Part shown: piece after piece, positions 1 through 7,800 of the stretch
Position numbering within the stretch: position 1 is the stretch's first letter
Layout: each line of letters starts with the position of its first letter
Translations under genes and position numbers: made by a program
Notes under the pieces: generated by a model
Databases searched by the model: none
Seen by the model: only the letters and a program-made list of their open reading frames with translations
Told to the model about the DNA's origin: nothing
Source of the DNA: Fidelibacterota bacterium
GTDB lineage: Bacteria; Fidelibacterota; UBA2242; JAFGTP01
DNA: 12,982 nucleotides
Assembly: GCA_029939785.1 (NCBI GenBank)
Contig: JAOZSG010000051.1
Span: 1-12,982, forward strand
Direction of reading: 5' to 3'

Positions 1-683
1 GAGTTAATAAGGCAAAATTGCATTTAGTTAACCTACAATCTGAATTGTCTTCATTAAAAATCATACAAAAGAATCTTATAATAAGTCTCTGTGAATTGAA
101 CGGAGGAATAGAAGTGAATTTGAATTTGGTACAATATCCAGAATATTCAGAGATACTGTATAATGAATTGGAACGAACATATCTTGAAAGAACTCCGGAA
201 ATTGCTTTATTAAAAGTAAATATAGCAATTAGTCAGAAAAAATTGCAGCTAGCGAAAAGCCTTAGATTACCTTCTTTTTCATTAGGTTGTTTTACAAATT
301 CTGAAAAAGAAACAGGGCCAATTTTTGGAATTTCTTTACCTTTATGGGAAAATCGGAATAAGGTAAAATCCGCAAAAGCCGGTGCTAACTATGAAGAAAT
401 GAAAGAAAAAAGTCAACTATCAATACAACTCAGTGAATTAAAACAGCTTTATGATCTAAAATTGGATTATGAAAACCGAATAAAAAGTCTGGTAGATGTA
501 TTAATTACAGATAACACTAAATCATTACTTGAAAAGTCTTTGAAAGAAGGAGAAATATCAGGTATTACTTATTATATTGAATTAGAATCACTTTATGAGA
601 TGATTGATAATTTAATGGAACTGAAACGAGATTTATCTGCTACAAATGCAGAAATTTTTAAATATGAATTAGTTGAAAATTAA
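1..683 (+). CDS. TolC-family outer membrane efflux channel, C-terminal part (5' end outside window)
   Basis: The reading frame is open from the left edge (first complete codon at base 3) to TAA at 681-683, so this is the last ~227 residues of a longer protein. TolC-family proteins are trimeric outer-membrane channels with a periplasmic helical barrel, working with inner-membrane pumps to export metals, drugs or other molecules. The visible part starts in a long helix ending in a CELNGG-like turn. It then shows a PEI-LLK helix start, a short beta region and the block GISLPLWENRNKVKSAKA, which resembles the CzcC/CusC-type consensus of beta-strand followed by N-R-N-K and a helix. Long charged helices follow, ending near the usual C-terminus. 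The rest of the family (about 400-450 residues) and any pump partners would lie upstream. The family call is firm; the substrate is unknown. The TTG at 18 is internal, not a start. Confidence 0.85.
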   Translation, partial: VNKAKLHLVNLQSELSSLKIIQKNLIISLCELNGGIEVNLNLVQYPEYSEILYNELERTYLERTPEIALLKVNIAISQKKLQLAKSLRLPSFSLGCFTNSEKETGPIFGISLPLWENRNKVKSAKAGANYEEMKEKSQLSIQLSELKQLYDLKLDYENRIKSLVDVLITDNTKSLLEKSLKEGEISGITYYIELESLYEMIDNLMELKRDLSATNAEIFKYELVEN

Positions 684-694
684 AAGGTTTCTAT

Positions 695-730
695 CTTTGT
701 AGGACAACTTTATAAAGTTGTCCTACAAAG
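695..730. repeat. Perfect 36-bp palindrome between convergent genes
   Basis: Two 18-nt arms (695-712 and 713-730) are exact reverse complements with no spacer. As RNA they would form a long hairpin closing on a small A/U loop. It lies between the convergent TolC-like and small membrane-protein genes, where it could stop transcription from both sides. Neither side has the T-run of an intrinsic terminator, so it may instead be a dispersed REP- or MITE-like palindrome. The core GTAGGACAAC is richer in G+C than the surroundings. The palindrome is seen directly; its role is inferred. Confidence 0.7.
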
Positions 731-783
731 GAATATCATTATCTCAGCCATGAATCGTTGCAAAAATATTACTACAATAATAA

Positions 784-1191
784 TTATAGCTTTTCCAAAT
801 AATTTATTATATCAAATTCTATTTCAAGAGCTACTTTTGGTGGTAGTTCTATAGAAACTATTTTATCATTATCATAATATATTGATAAAAATGTTTTTGC
901 TTTTCTTAAAACTGAATCTATTGTCTGTATGTCAATTTTTGAAGGATCATAAAGTCCAATTCCGGTGTATATATAAAGGAAACCATCTTTTATTTCCACC
1001 ATTACCTTTTTATTAAAATAAATGAAAGTAAATAAAGAAATCAGCAAATAAACAATCATACTCATTATTATTCCCGGATTAATACTTTTAGTAATAATGA
1101 CCTGAGATAAAGGAATAAGTGCATAAGCAGGAATTATTAACCATGATCGTTTATCCCGATATTTTCTATTACGAATAATTCCTTTTGACAT
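784..1191 (-). CDS. Small membrane protein with two N-terminal helices and a possible PH-like domain
   Basis: A 135-residue protein. The start is taken at the ATG at 1191-1189 because a GGAG (1201-1198) sits 6 nt upstream of it; an in-frame TTG at 1203 would give 139 residues but lacks a ribosome site. Two hydrophobic segments (about residues 17-33 and 39-59) form a hairpin in the inner membrane after a basic N-terminus rich in Arg and Lys. They are followed by a soluble tail of about 75 residues with alternating beta-strand patterns (VEIKDGFLYIYTGIGLYDPS) and a closing helix (ALEIEFDIINYLEKL). This helix-pair plus strand-rich tail resembles bacterial PH-like membrane proteins, but I see no diagnostic motif, so function is unassigned. 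It is convergent with the TolC-like gene and divergent from the histidine kinase. Confidence 0.7.
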   Translation of the reverse strand: MSKGIIRNRKYRDKRSWLIIPAYALIPLSQVIITKSINPGIIMSMIVYLLISLFTFIYFNKKVMVEIKDGFLYIYTGIGLYDPSKIDIQTIDSVLRKAKTFLSIYYDNDKIVSIELPPKVALEIEFDIINYLEKL

Positions 1192-1197
1192 TATTGA

Positions 1198-1201
1198 CTC
1201 C
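1198..1201 (-). promoter_or_regulatory. Shine-Dalgarno site that sets the start of the small membrane protein
   Basis: GGAG on the minus strand lies 6 nt before ATG 1191-1189. It overlaps the codons that would follow the alternative TTG start at 1203, which argues for the shorter 135-residue form. Confidence 0.6.
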
Positions 1202-1253
1202 AATTTTTTTTGCTTTTATTTACGCGTTCAGTATATTTAAAAATACAATTGAA

Positions 1254-1274
1254 AAAATTTATTAAATAAATTTT
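1254..1274. repeat. 21-nt A/T-only palindrome in the divergent intergenic region
   Basis: AAAATTTATT and AATAAATTTT flank a central A as exact inverted repeats. It lies between the divergent small membrane-protein gene and the histidine kinase, a plausible place for an operator. However, the region is nearly pure A/T, where such symmetry can arise by chance. The symmetry is seen; regulation is a guess. Confidence 0.3.
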
Positions 1275-1397
1275 GATATAACAAGAATTTATTTTTTTTG
1301 CTTTTAATTATTCTTTACTAATTACATTATTATTAATACATTATTTTAATGTGTCAATTTATACTAGGTATTTTTAAGTTATTATGAAATTAACAGC

Positions 1398-2969
1398 ATG
1401 AAAGAAATTAAATTAAACCAAATAAATCAAATACTTAACATTATTAATAATGTTAACCAAATTATAATTAAAGAAAAAAATCCCAAACAGCTAATCCAGC
1501 AGATTTGTAAACTGCTTGTTGAAAATGGTGTAAATTTTGCTTGGATCGTTTTATTTGATAAAAACCAAGACTTTATATCTTTTGCAGAATATGGACTATA
1601 TGAAGATTCAAAAAAATTAAAAAATCTGCTTAAATCCGGACAATTAAATGAATGTTGTAAGAAATCTCTGAAAACTTCCGAATTAATTAAAATCCAAAAT
1701 AAAAAAATTGAGTGTCCTATTTGCCCTCTTCCTAAAAAGGAAAATTCAACGGATATTTCGATCCGACTAATACATCAAAATAGAATTTTTGGGACTTTAT
1801 GTGTTTGTATTCCAAATAAATTGATTTATATGATGGATTATCTAAGTTTATATAATAATATTGCAGCAACAATCGGTTATGCATTGTATAACATAGAATT
1901 AAAAGAAAGTAAACTACAAGTCGAAATTAATCAATCAGAAATATTGCATAAATTAAATGAAGCTCAACGGATTGCACAGATTGGAAGTTGGGACTGGGAT
2001 ATGATTACCAATGAGATTTGGTGGTCAGATGAAACTTATTTAATATTTGGAAACAAACCGAAAAAGTTAACACAGAATATCATTATCGATAAAAAATATA
2101 TTCATCCTGATGACATAAAATTTTATACAAATAATATCGAAAATTGTATAATAAATGGTGCCGATTTAAATATTGAAATAAGATTAATTCTCGATAATAA
2201 TCAAGTAAAACATTGTCAGATATGTGGTCAAATTTATTTTAAAAGAAAAGGTGAACCAATCCGTTTTACCGGTATTATTTTGGATATTACTGACAGAATA
2301 AATGCAGATAAGAAAATTAAAAATTCCCTACTGGAAAAAGAGCAAATGCTCCAGGAAATACATCATAGAGTTAAAAATAATCTTCAGATTATAAATAGTT
2401 TACTAAATTTACAAGCAGATCGAATAAAAGATCCTGAAATAGTAAAAATTTTTAAAGTGAGTCAAAATCGAATTCATTCAATGAAACTGGTTCATGAAAA
2501 AATCTACCAAAATGAAAATCTATCAAGCATTAATTTCAAAGATTATATTACAACTTTGGCCTATGAATTATACAGAATGTATCATATAGATATTGACAGA
2601 TATAAATTGATACTCGATGTTGAACCAGTAAATCTTAATTTAGAAAACGCAATTCCTTGCGGACTTATTTTAAATGATTTAATATCAAATTCTTTGACTC
2701 ACGCTTTTATTGGGAGAGAAGAAGGAGAATTAAAAATTACAATGTGCCATATCGATAAGGAAAAAATTAAGTTAATTGTTAGTGATAATGGTATTGGTAT
2801 TCCTGATAATATTGATGTACGAAACTCAGAATCTCTTGGATTAAAATTGATCTACATGTTAGGTGAAGGACAGTTAAAAGGAAAAATCAAACTTAATAAA
2901 AACAATGGAACGAGTTATGAATTTACTTTCAAAAAGAAAAAACCAAATAAAATTAGCCAAAATTTATAA
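1398..2969 (+). CDS. Soluble sensor histidine kinase, GAF-PAS-HisKA_2-HATPase
   Basis: A 523-residue kinase expected to autophosphorylate in response to a signal and pass phosphate to a response regulator. No membrane segment is visible, so it is probably cytoplasmic. Residues ~11-165 look like a GAF domain with a Cys-rich patch (C86, C87, C106, C109; CPICP). Residues ~190-300 are a PAS fold (IGSWDWDMITNEIWWS, then IHPDD and GIILDITDR). A helical HisKA_2 segment carries IHHRVKNNLQ at 321-330; by alignment with HWE kinases (NHRVKN) H323 is the likely phosphorylated His. The ATPase domain has the N-box NDLISNSLTHAF (426-437), DNGIGIP (463-469) and SLGLKLI (479-485). All key residues seem present. 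No receiver domain or regulator gene lies beside it. The start at 1398 lacks a clear Shine-Dalgarno sequence. Its 3' end overlaps the next gene. Confidence 0.93.
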   Translation: MKEIKLNQINQILNIINNVNQIIIKEKNPKQLIQQICKLLVENGVNFAWIVLFDKNQDFISFAEYGLYEDSKKLKNLLKSGQLNECCKKSLKTSELIKIQNKKIECPICPLPKKENSTDISIRLIHQNRIFGTLCVCIPNKLIYMMDYLSLYNNIAATIGYALYNIELKESKLQVEINQSEILHKLNEAQRIAQIGSWDWDMITNEIWWSDETYLIFGNKPKKLTQNIIIDKKYIHPDDIKFYTNNIENCIINGADLNIEIRLILDNNQVKHCQICGQIYFKRKGEPIRFTGIILDITDRINADKKIKNSLLEKEQMLQEIHHRVKNNLQIINSLLNLQADRIKDPEIVKIFKVSQNRIHSMKLVHEKIYQNENLSSINFKDYITTLAYELYRMYHIDIDRYKLILDVEPVNLNLENAIPCGLILNDLISNSLTHAFIGREEGELKITMCHIDKEKIKLIVSDNGIGIPDNIDVRNSESLGLKLIYMLGEGQLKGKIKLNKNNGTSYEFTFKKKKPNKISQNL

Positions 2970-3960
2970 AAATATAATTTCCTCTAACAATATTTTAACA
3001 AAGTTATTTATCTTACTGTTTTTCCTTTTTATTTCATGTAATGATTCCACAAAATCCGAAAAAGAAGATATTAATTATCGTCAGGAAATGCGTGATTTTG
3101 TTACAGAAATCAGTACATTTTGTAAAAATATTGATAGTGATTTCATTATTATACCACAAAATGGTACTGAAATAATTACAACTAATGGAGGGCATTCAGG
3201 AACCTCAAACTTAAATTATCTGAATGCAATAGATGGAATCGGTCAGGAATCTCTCAACTATGGATATTCATCTGATAATAAATCTACTCCACAAGATGAG
3301 TATAATTGGACTAATGGATTTTTAAAAATTGCCCAAAATCAAGGCATTAGGATTTTAGTTACAGATTATTGTTATTCTCATGATAAAATGGATCTATCCT
3401 ATCAGAATAACAAAAATAATAGTTATATTTCATTTGCTGCCGATCATAGAGAATTAAATAATATTCCGGATTATCCGGATATACCAAATAATGAAAATGC
3501 AAATGATATCAATTCATTGTCAGATGCTATGAATTTTTTATATCTTATCAATCCTGATCAATTTGTGTCAAAAAGGGAATTTATATCATCAGTTTGTGAA
3601 ACCAATTATGATGTAATAATTATGGATTTCTTTTTTCATAATGACGAATTTTCTATTGACGAAATAGAGCAATTGAAATTAAAAAATAATGGCGGCAAAC
3701 GTATTGTAATTAGTTATATAAGTATTGGTGAAGCAGAAGATTACAGATATTATTGGCTGGATAGTTGGAAGAACAATAAACCCGACTGGATAGATAAGGA
3801 AAATCCGGATTGGGAAGGAAATTATAAAGTAAAATACTGGAATGCTGAATGGAAAGAAATTGTTTTTGGAAATCAAGACTCATATATTTCCAAAATAATA
3901 AATAAAAACTTTGATGGAATTTATCTTGATATTATTGATGCTTTTGAATATTTTGAATAG
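2917..3960 (+). CDS. MJ1477/TM1410-family (GH114-like) putative glycoside hydrolase lipoprotein
   Basis: A protein of 347 residues from ATG 2917; ATG 2905 would give 351, and residue numbers here use that longer form. A hydrophobic stretch (33-44) ending in LFISC gives a lipobox-like site with Cys45 as the predicted lipidated residue, so it is likely an exported lipoprotein. The C-terminal half carries the MJ1477/TM1410 signature, related to endo-alpha-1,4-polygalactosaminidase (GH114): an MDFFF strand (240-244), ISIGEAEDYRYYW (272-284), KPDWIDKENPDWEGNYKVKYW (292-312) and FDGIYLDIIDAFEYF (336-350). This implies a TIM-barrel carbohydrate-active enzyme, perhaps acting on galactosamine-containing polysaccharide; substrate is inferred from the family only. 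D241, E276 and D342 are candidate active-site acids. The gene starts inside the kinase gene (53-nt overlap from 2917), so the two are probably co-transcribed. Confidence 0.85.
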   Translation: MNLLSKRKNQIKLAKIYKNIISSNNILTKLFILLFFLFISCNDSTKSEKEDINYRQEMRDFVTEISTFCKNIDSDFIIIPQNGTEIITTNGGHSGTSNLNYLNAIDGIGQESLNYGYSSDNKSTPQDEYNWTNGFLKIAQNQGIRILVTDYCYSHDKMDLSYQNNKNNSYISFAADHRELNNIPDYPDIPNNENANDINSLSDAMNFLYLINPDQFVSKREFISSVCETNYDVIIMDFFFHNDEFSIDEIEQLKLKNNGGKRIVISYISIGEAEDYRYYWLDSWKNNKPDWIDKENPDWEGNYKVKYWNAEWKEIVFGNQDSYISKIINKNFDGIYLDIIDAFEYFE

Positions 3961-4021
3961 TAAGGTCTGATAAAAAAATGTAACTACAAGGTGCATATTT
4001 AATGAACAGAAAAAGAAAATT

Positions 4022-4621
4022 ATGACGATAAAAAAAATTCTCATTGCCCTGTTAGTAATAATTTGGATTTGGTTTCTGTTTTTCAACAATGATGAAATTA
4101 AACTTGGACCAGGCGTTTTTGCACCTTCAGATCCGATTCAAACTAACATTCAATCTCCTAAAACATTTGAATTTAAAGGCTACACAATTACACCTTTAGC
4201 CAAATTTCATATTAAAGGAAAAGTTCTATCCAGAAGAAATTATAACTTTGGGAAAAGTTCAAAATTATCACCAATTGACCTTGCAATGGGTTGGGGAAGA
4301 ATGTCAGATGAATCCATAATAAAAGACATTACTGTTAACCAACGAGGGAGATGGTATTTCTGGAAATACACAACTTTACCGATTCCAAGCAGAGAAATAG
4401 AAACTCATAGTGCAAATATGCATATTATTCCCGCAACTAAATCATTAAAAAAAATGATTAAAAAAGTAAAAAAAGGAAATATTGTAGAATTTTCAGGTTT
4501 TCTTGTTAAGGTAACAAAACCACGATTTTCATGGAAAAGTTCAACAAGTCGTGAAGATACAGGCAATCACTCATGTGAAGTTGTTTATGTTGATACTTTT
4601 CAAATAATTGATATTCCTTAG
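4022..4621 (+). CDS. Conserved membrane-anchored protein of unknown function
   Basis: A 199-residue protein with one N-terminal membrane helix (about residues 5-21) and an extracytoplasmic domain after a short linker, so a signal-anchored inner-membrane protein. I recognise it as similar to a hypothetical family found scattered in Proteobacteria and other phyla. The blocks are YTITPLAKF (54-62), LSPIDLAMGWGRMSD (82-96), GRWYFW (109-114), HSANMHIIPA (129-138) and SSTSREDTGNHSCEVVYV (173-190). These look like a compact beta-rich domain with conserved Trp, His, Arg and Asp residues, but no catalytic motif I can name. It follows the GH114-like lipoprotein by 61 nt and may be in the same transcript. 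There is no strong Shine-Dalgarno sequence (AGAAAA before ATG). Function unassigned. Confidence 0.8.
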   Translation: MTIKKILIALLVIIWIWFLFFNNDEIKLGPGVFAPSDPIQTNIQSPKTFEFKGYTITPLAKFHIKGKVLSRRNYNFGKSSKLSPIDLAMGWGRMSDESIIKDITVNQRGRWYFWKYTTLPIPSREIETHSANMHIIPATKSLKKMIKKVKKGNIVEFSGFLVKVTKPRFSWKSSTSREDTGNHSCEVVYVDTFQIIDIP

Positions 4622-4723
4622 TTTTAAAATTACTGGAATATTATTGTAATTAAAAAAATATGTTTTTATCGGAAACTATTAGACAATTCAATATATTTGA
4701 TACAAATAAAACTTGATAGTGTC

Positions 4724-4741
4724 ATCCGGCAGCTGTCGGAT
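4724..4741. repeat. 18-nt near-palindrome upstream of the tricorn gene
   Basis: ATCCGGCAGCTGTCGGAT is self-complementary apart from one G-T pair, which could still pair as G-U in RNA. Its G+C content is well above the surrounding DNA. It lies 111 nt before the tricorn start codon, ahead of a second, larger inverted repeat. It could be a leader hairpin, the remnant of a terminator (without a clear T-run) or part of a dispersed repeat. Confidence 0.45.
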
Positions 4742-4766
4742 ATGAAAAAATGAAAGAAAAAATTTG

Positions 4767-4830
4767 GACAGAATCAACATGATAAACAGGATAATAAAAT
4801 AATTATCCAGTAAATCCTGTTAATCCTGTC
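4767..4830. repeat. Large imperfect inverted repeat in the tricorn leader
   Basis: Arms 4767-4795 and 4802-4830 (29 nt each) match at 23 of 29 positions around a 6-nt A/T loop. The right arm contains AATCCTGTTAATCCTGTC, which itself holds a tandem AATCCTGT unit. From memory, very similar CTGTTAATCCTGTC-type repeats are scattered between genes in many unrelated environmental bacteria, so this may be a dispersed mobile repeat rather than a gene-specific regulator. It ends 22 nt before the tricorn ATG and only 7 nt before its Shine-Dalgarno sequence, so if transcribed it would form a hairpin in the 5' leader. Confidence 0.65.
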
Positions 4831-4837
4831 TGATAAT

Positions 4838-4845
4838 AGGAGGAG
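4838..4845 (+). promoter_or_regulatory. Strong Shine-Dalgarno sequence for the tricorn homologue
   Basis: AGGAGGAG lies 7 nt before ATG 4853. It is one of the strongest ribosome sites in the window and fixes the start in front of a clear signal peptide. It sits just downstream of the inverted repeat ending at 4830. Confidence 0.8.
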
Positions 4846-4852
4846 AGAATCG

Positions 4853-7800
4853 ATGAGAAGGAAAATATATTATATAGTATTATTAATAGTAGTATTATTT
4901 GTTAATATTATTTTTGCAGAAAGTGATTTTAAAGTAATTCGTTATCCATCAATCAGTCCTGATGCAAGTGAAATTGCATTTTCTTATCAGGGTGATATAT
5001 GGACGGTATCAGTAAATGGCGGCAGGCCAAACCGATTAACAATCCATGATGGATATGAAACAATGCCAGTCTGGTCACCTGATGGAAAGAGCATTGCTTT
5101 CACAGGAAAACGTTATGGTAATAGTGATATTTTTATCGTTCCTGCTTTAGGTGGCAAACCAAAACGAATGACTTATTATTCAGGTAATGATCTGTTAAAT
5201 GACTGGACAACCACTGGTCAGTTATTGTTCACTTCTAACAGAACTTATAGACAGGTTGAATGGGATTCTGAAATTCAGACAGTTCCGGTAAATGGCGGAA
5301 CTCCTTATCGTTATCTGGATGCTTTTGGACGTTATCCAACTTTATCTCCTAATGGAAAATTTGTTGCTTTTGTAAGAGGATATTGTAGAGAAGCACGTGA
5401 AGCATACAAAGGATCAGCAGATAAAGATATCTGGTTGTATGATATTGCAAAAGAAAATTATATTCAGTTGACAAATTTTACAGGTCAGGATTATATGCCG
5501 GTTTGGGCAAGTGATAAAGAACTTTATTACTTGAGTGCAAAATCAGGAAAATATAATATTCACAAACAATTAATCGATAAAAATGGAAAAGCCATTTCCA
5601 AAGATCAGCAAATCACAAAATTTACTGATGATGGAATTAGATCATTTAATATAAGTGATAATAGCGAAATGATTGTTTTTGAAAGAAAAACTTCTATTTA
5701 CATTTTAAATATAAAAACTGCGAAAATTTCAGAAGTCAAAATAAATGCAGGAACAGATTATAGATTTGATCCGATTGAGTATAAAACTTTTACAGATAAA
5801 TTAAATCATTATTCTGAATCTCCTAATGGTAAATTGATTTGTCTTGAGGTTCACGGTGAAATATATATAACTGAAAATGATAAAGAAAAAAGTAAAACAG
5901 TAAATATAAGCAATAGTTCATGGCGAGATGAGTCGCCGGTTTTTCTTGATGACGAACATGTTGTTTTTGTATCCGATAGAGATGGTCAATATGATTTGTA
6001 TATGGCAATGTCAACAGATAAAAATTTAAACCTATTTAAATCATTGAAACATAAAGTAAAAAGATTAACAAAAACCAAAGTAAGTGAATCAAATCCTGTA
6101 ATATCTCCGAATTTAAAAAAAATTGCATATATACGAGGTAATGGAGAACTGGTTGTTGCAGATATATCGGTTGACGGATTATCAAACGAAATTATATTAC
6201 TTAGTGGCTGGGCAACACCGGAAGGTCTCACATGGAGTCCTGATAGCCGATGGTTAGCATATTCCAAAGAAGATCTAAATTTTAATGGTGAAATCTATAT
6301 TCATAAGGCTGATAATAGTGTCGAACCTGTAAATGTAAGTATGCATCCACGCGGGGATTATTCACCTGTTTGGAGTAAAGATGGTTCTAAACTCGGATTT
6401 ATTTCCGCAAGAAATAATCAGAATAATGATATATGGTTTGCATGGTTAAAGAAAGAAGACTGGCAGAAAACTAAACTTGACTGGGATGAAGCAGAAGAGC
6501 CAGAAAAAGAAAAGAAAAAAGATGATGACAAAGATAAGGATGAAGATAAAGAAAAAGAAGATATTGTAGAACCTGTTAAAATTGATCTCGATGGAATTTA
6601 TAAAAGATTAGTTCAGGTAACATCACTGCCCGGTGATGAAGGTAATCTTGTATTTTCAAAAGATGGTAAAACATTATATTATACAGCACTTAATACTGAA
6701 AAAGATAAGAATGATTTATATTCTATCAAATGGAATAAAAAAGATAATGAGGCACTTACTAAAGATGGAGTCAATCCAAGTGGAATTTCATTATCAAATG
6801 ATTATAAAAATTTATTTATGGTAAAAAAAGGAAAACTCTCAAAATTCATAATAAATAGCAAAAAGAGTGAATCATTACCATTTAAAGCACAACTTGCAAT
6901 TGATTATGGAAAAGAAAGACAACAGATTTATGATGAAGTCTGGAGAACTTTAAACACGCGATTTTATGATCCAAAATTTCACGGTCGAAATTGGATAGAT
7001 TTAAAAAAGAAATATGAAAACAGAATATTATCATCTTCAACCAAACATGATTTCATCAATATGGTTAACCGGATGCTTGGACAACTTAACGCCAGTCATA
7101 TGGGACTTTATGGAGACGATAGAGCTGAAACAGAAAAAGAAACAACCGGATTATTAGGAATAGAAATTGTCCCTGAAAAAAACGGGGTTCGGGTAGTCAG
7201 AGTTGTCCCAAATTCTCCTGCCGGAAAAGTTTTCAGCAGATTGTATAAAAATGATTTAATTCTATCAGTAAACGGTATAAAGGTTACAAATAAAAGAAAT
7301 TTTTATTCCCTATTAATTAATAAAGTAGATGAAAAAATTATACTTGATGTTCAAAATAAAACCAATGGCAACAGAGAGGTTATTATTCGACCTGTAAAAA
7401 GCCTTAGAAGTGAATTATATGATGAATGGACAGATTCAAAAAGAAAATTAGTCGATAAGTATTCTAATGGTAAACTTGGATATTTACATATACAGGGAAT
7501 GGATTGGACGAGTTTTGAAAGATTTGAGAGAGAATTTACTGCTGCAGGCTCAGGGAAAGATGGAATTGTAATTGATGTCCGATATAATGGTGGAGGTTGG
7601 ACGACCGATTTTCTAATGACTGTGTTAAATGTTGACCAACATGCATATACAATTCCTCGTGGAGCAACAAAAGACCTGAAAAACCACAGGAAATTCAAAG
7701 AAAATTATCCTTATGCTGAGCGTCTCCCCTTTTATCCATGGACCAAACCTTCTATCGCAATGTGTAATAGTTGTAGTTATTCCAATGCAGAAATATTTTC

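Noticed and set aside
4002..4025. Seven-codon frame whose TGA overlaps the ATG at 4022, like a leader peptide
   Set aside because: No Shine-Dalgarno sequence, no amino-acid bias typical of an attenuator and no hairpin; short frames are common in such A+T-rich DNA.
3679..4089. Minus-strand open frames opposite the GH114-like gene and the following gene
   Set aside because: They lie antisense to genes with clear family motifs and show no domain, ribosome site or coding sense of their own.
5823..6267. Minus-strand open frames within the tricorn gene
   Set aside because: Antisense shadows of the beta-propeller coding sequence with no recognisable protein features.
6482..6570. Purine-rich, Lys/Asp/Glu-repeat stretch in the tricorn gene as a possible repeat insertion
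   Set aside because: Charged linkers at this place in the second propeller are, to my knowledge, common in bacterial tricorn homologues, and the frame is uninterrupted.
7351..7698. 115-codon minus-strand frame opposite the tricorn C-terminal domain
   Set aside because: It overlaps the conserved PDZ and catalytic core on the other strand and has no family resemblance.
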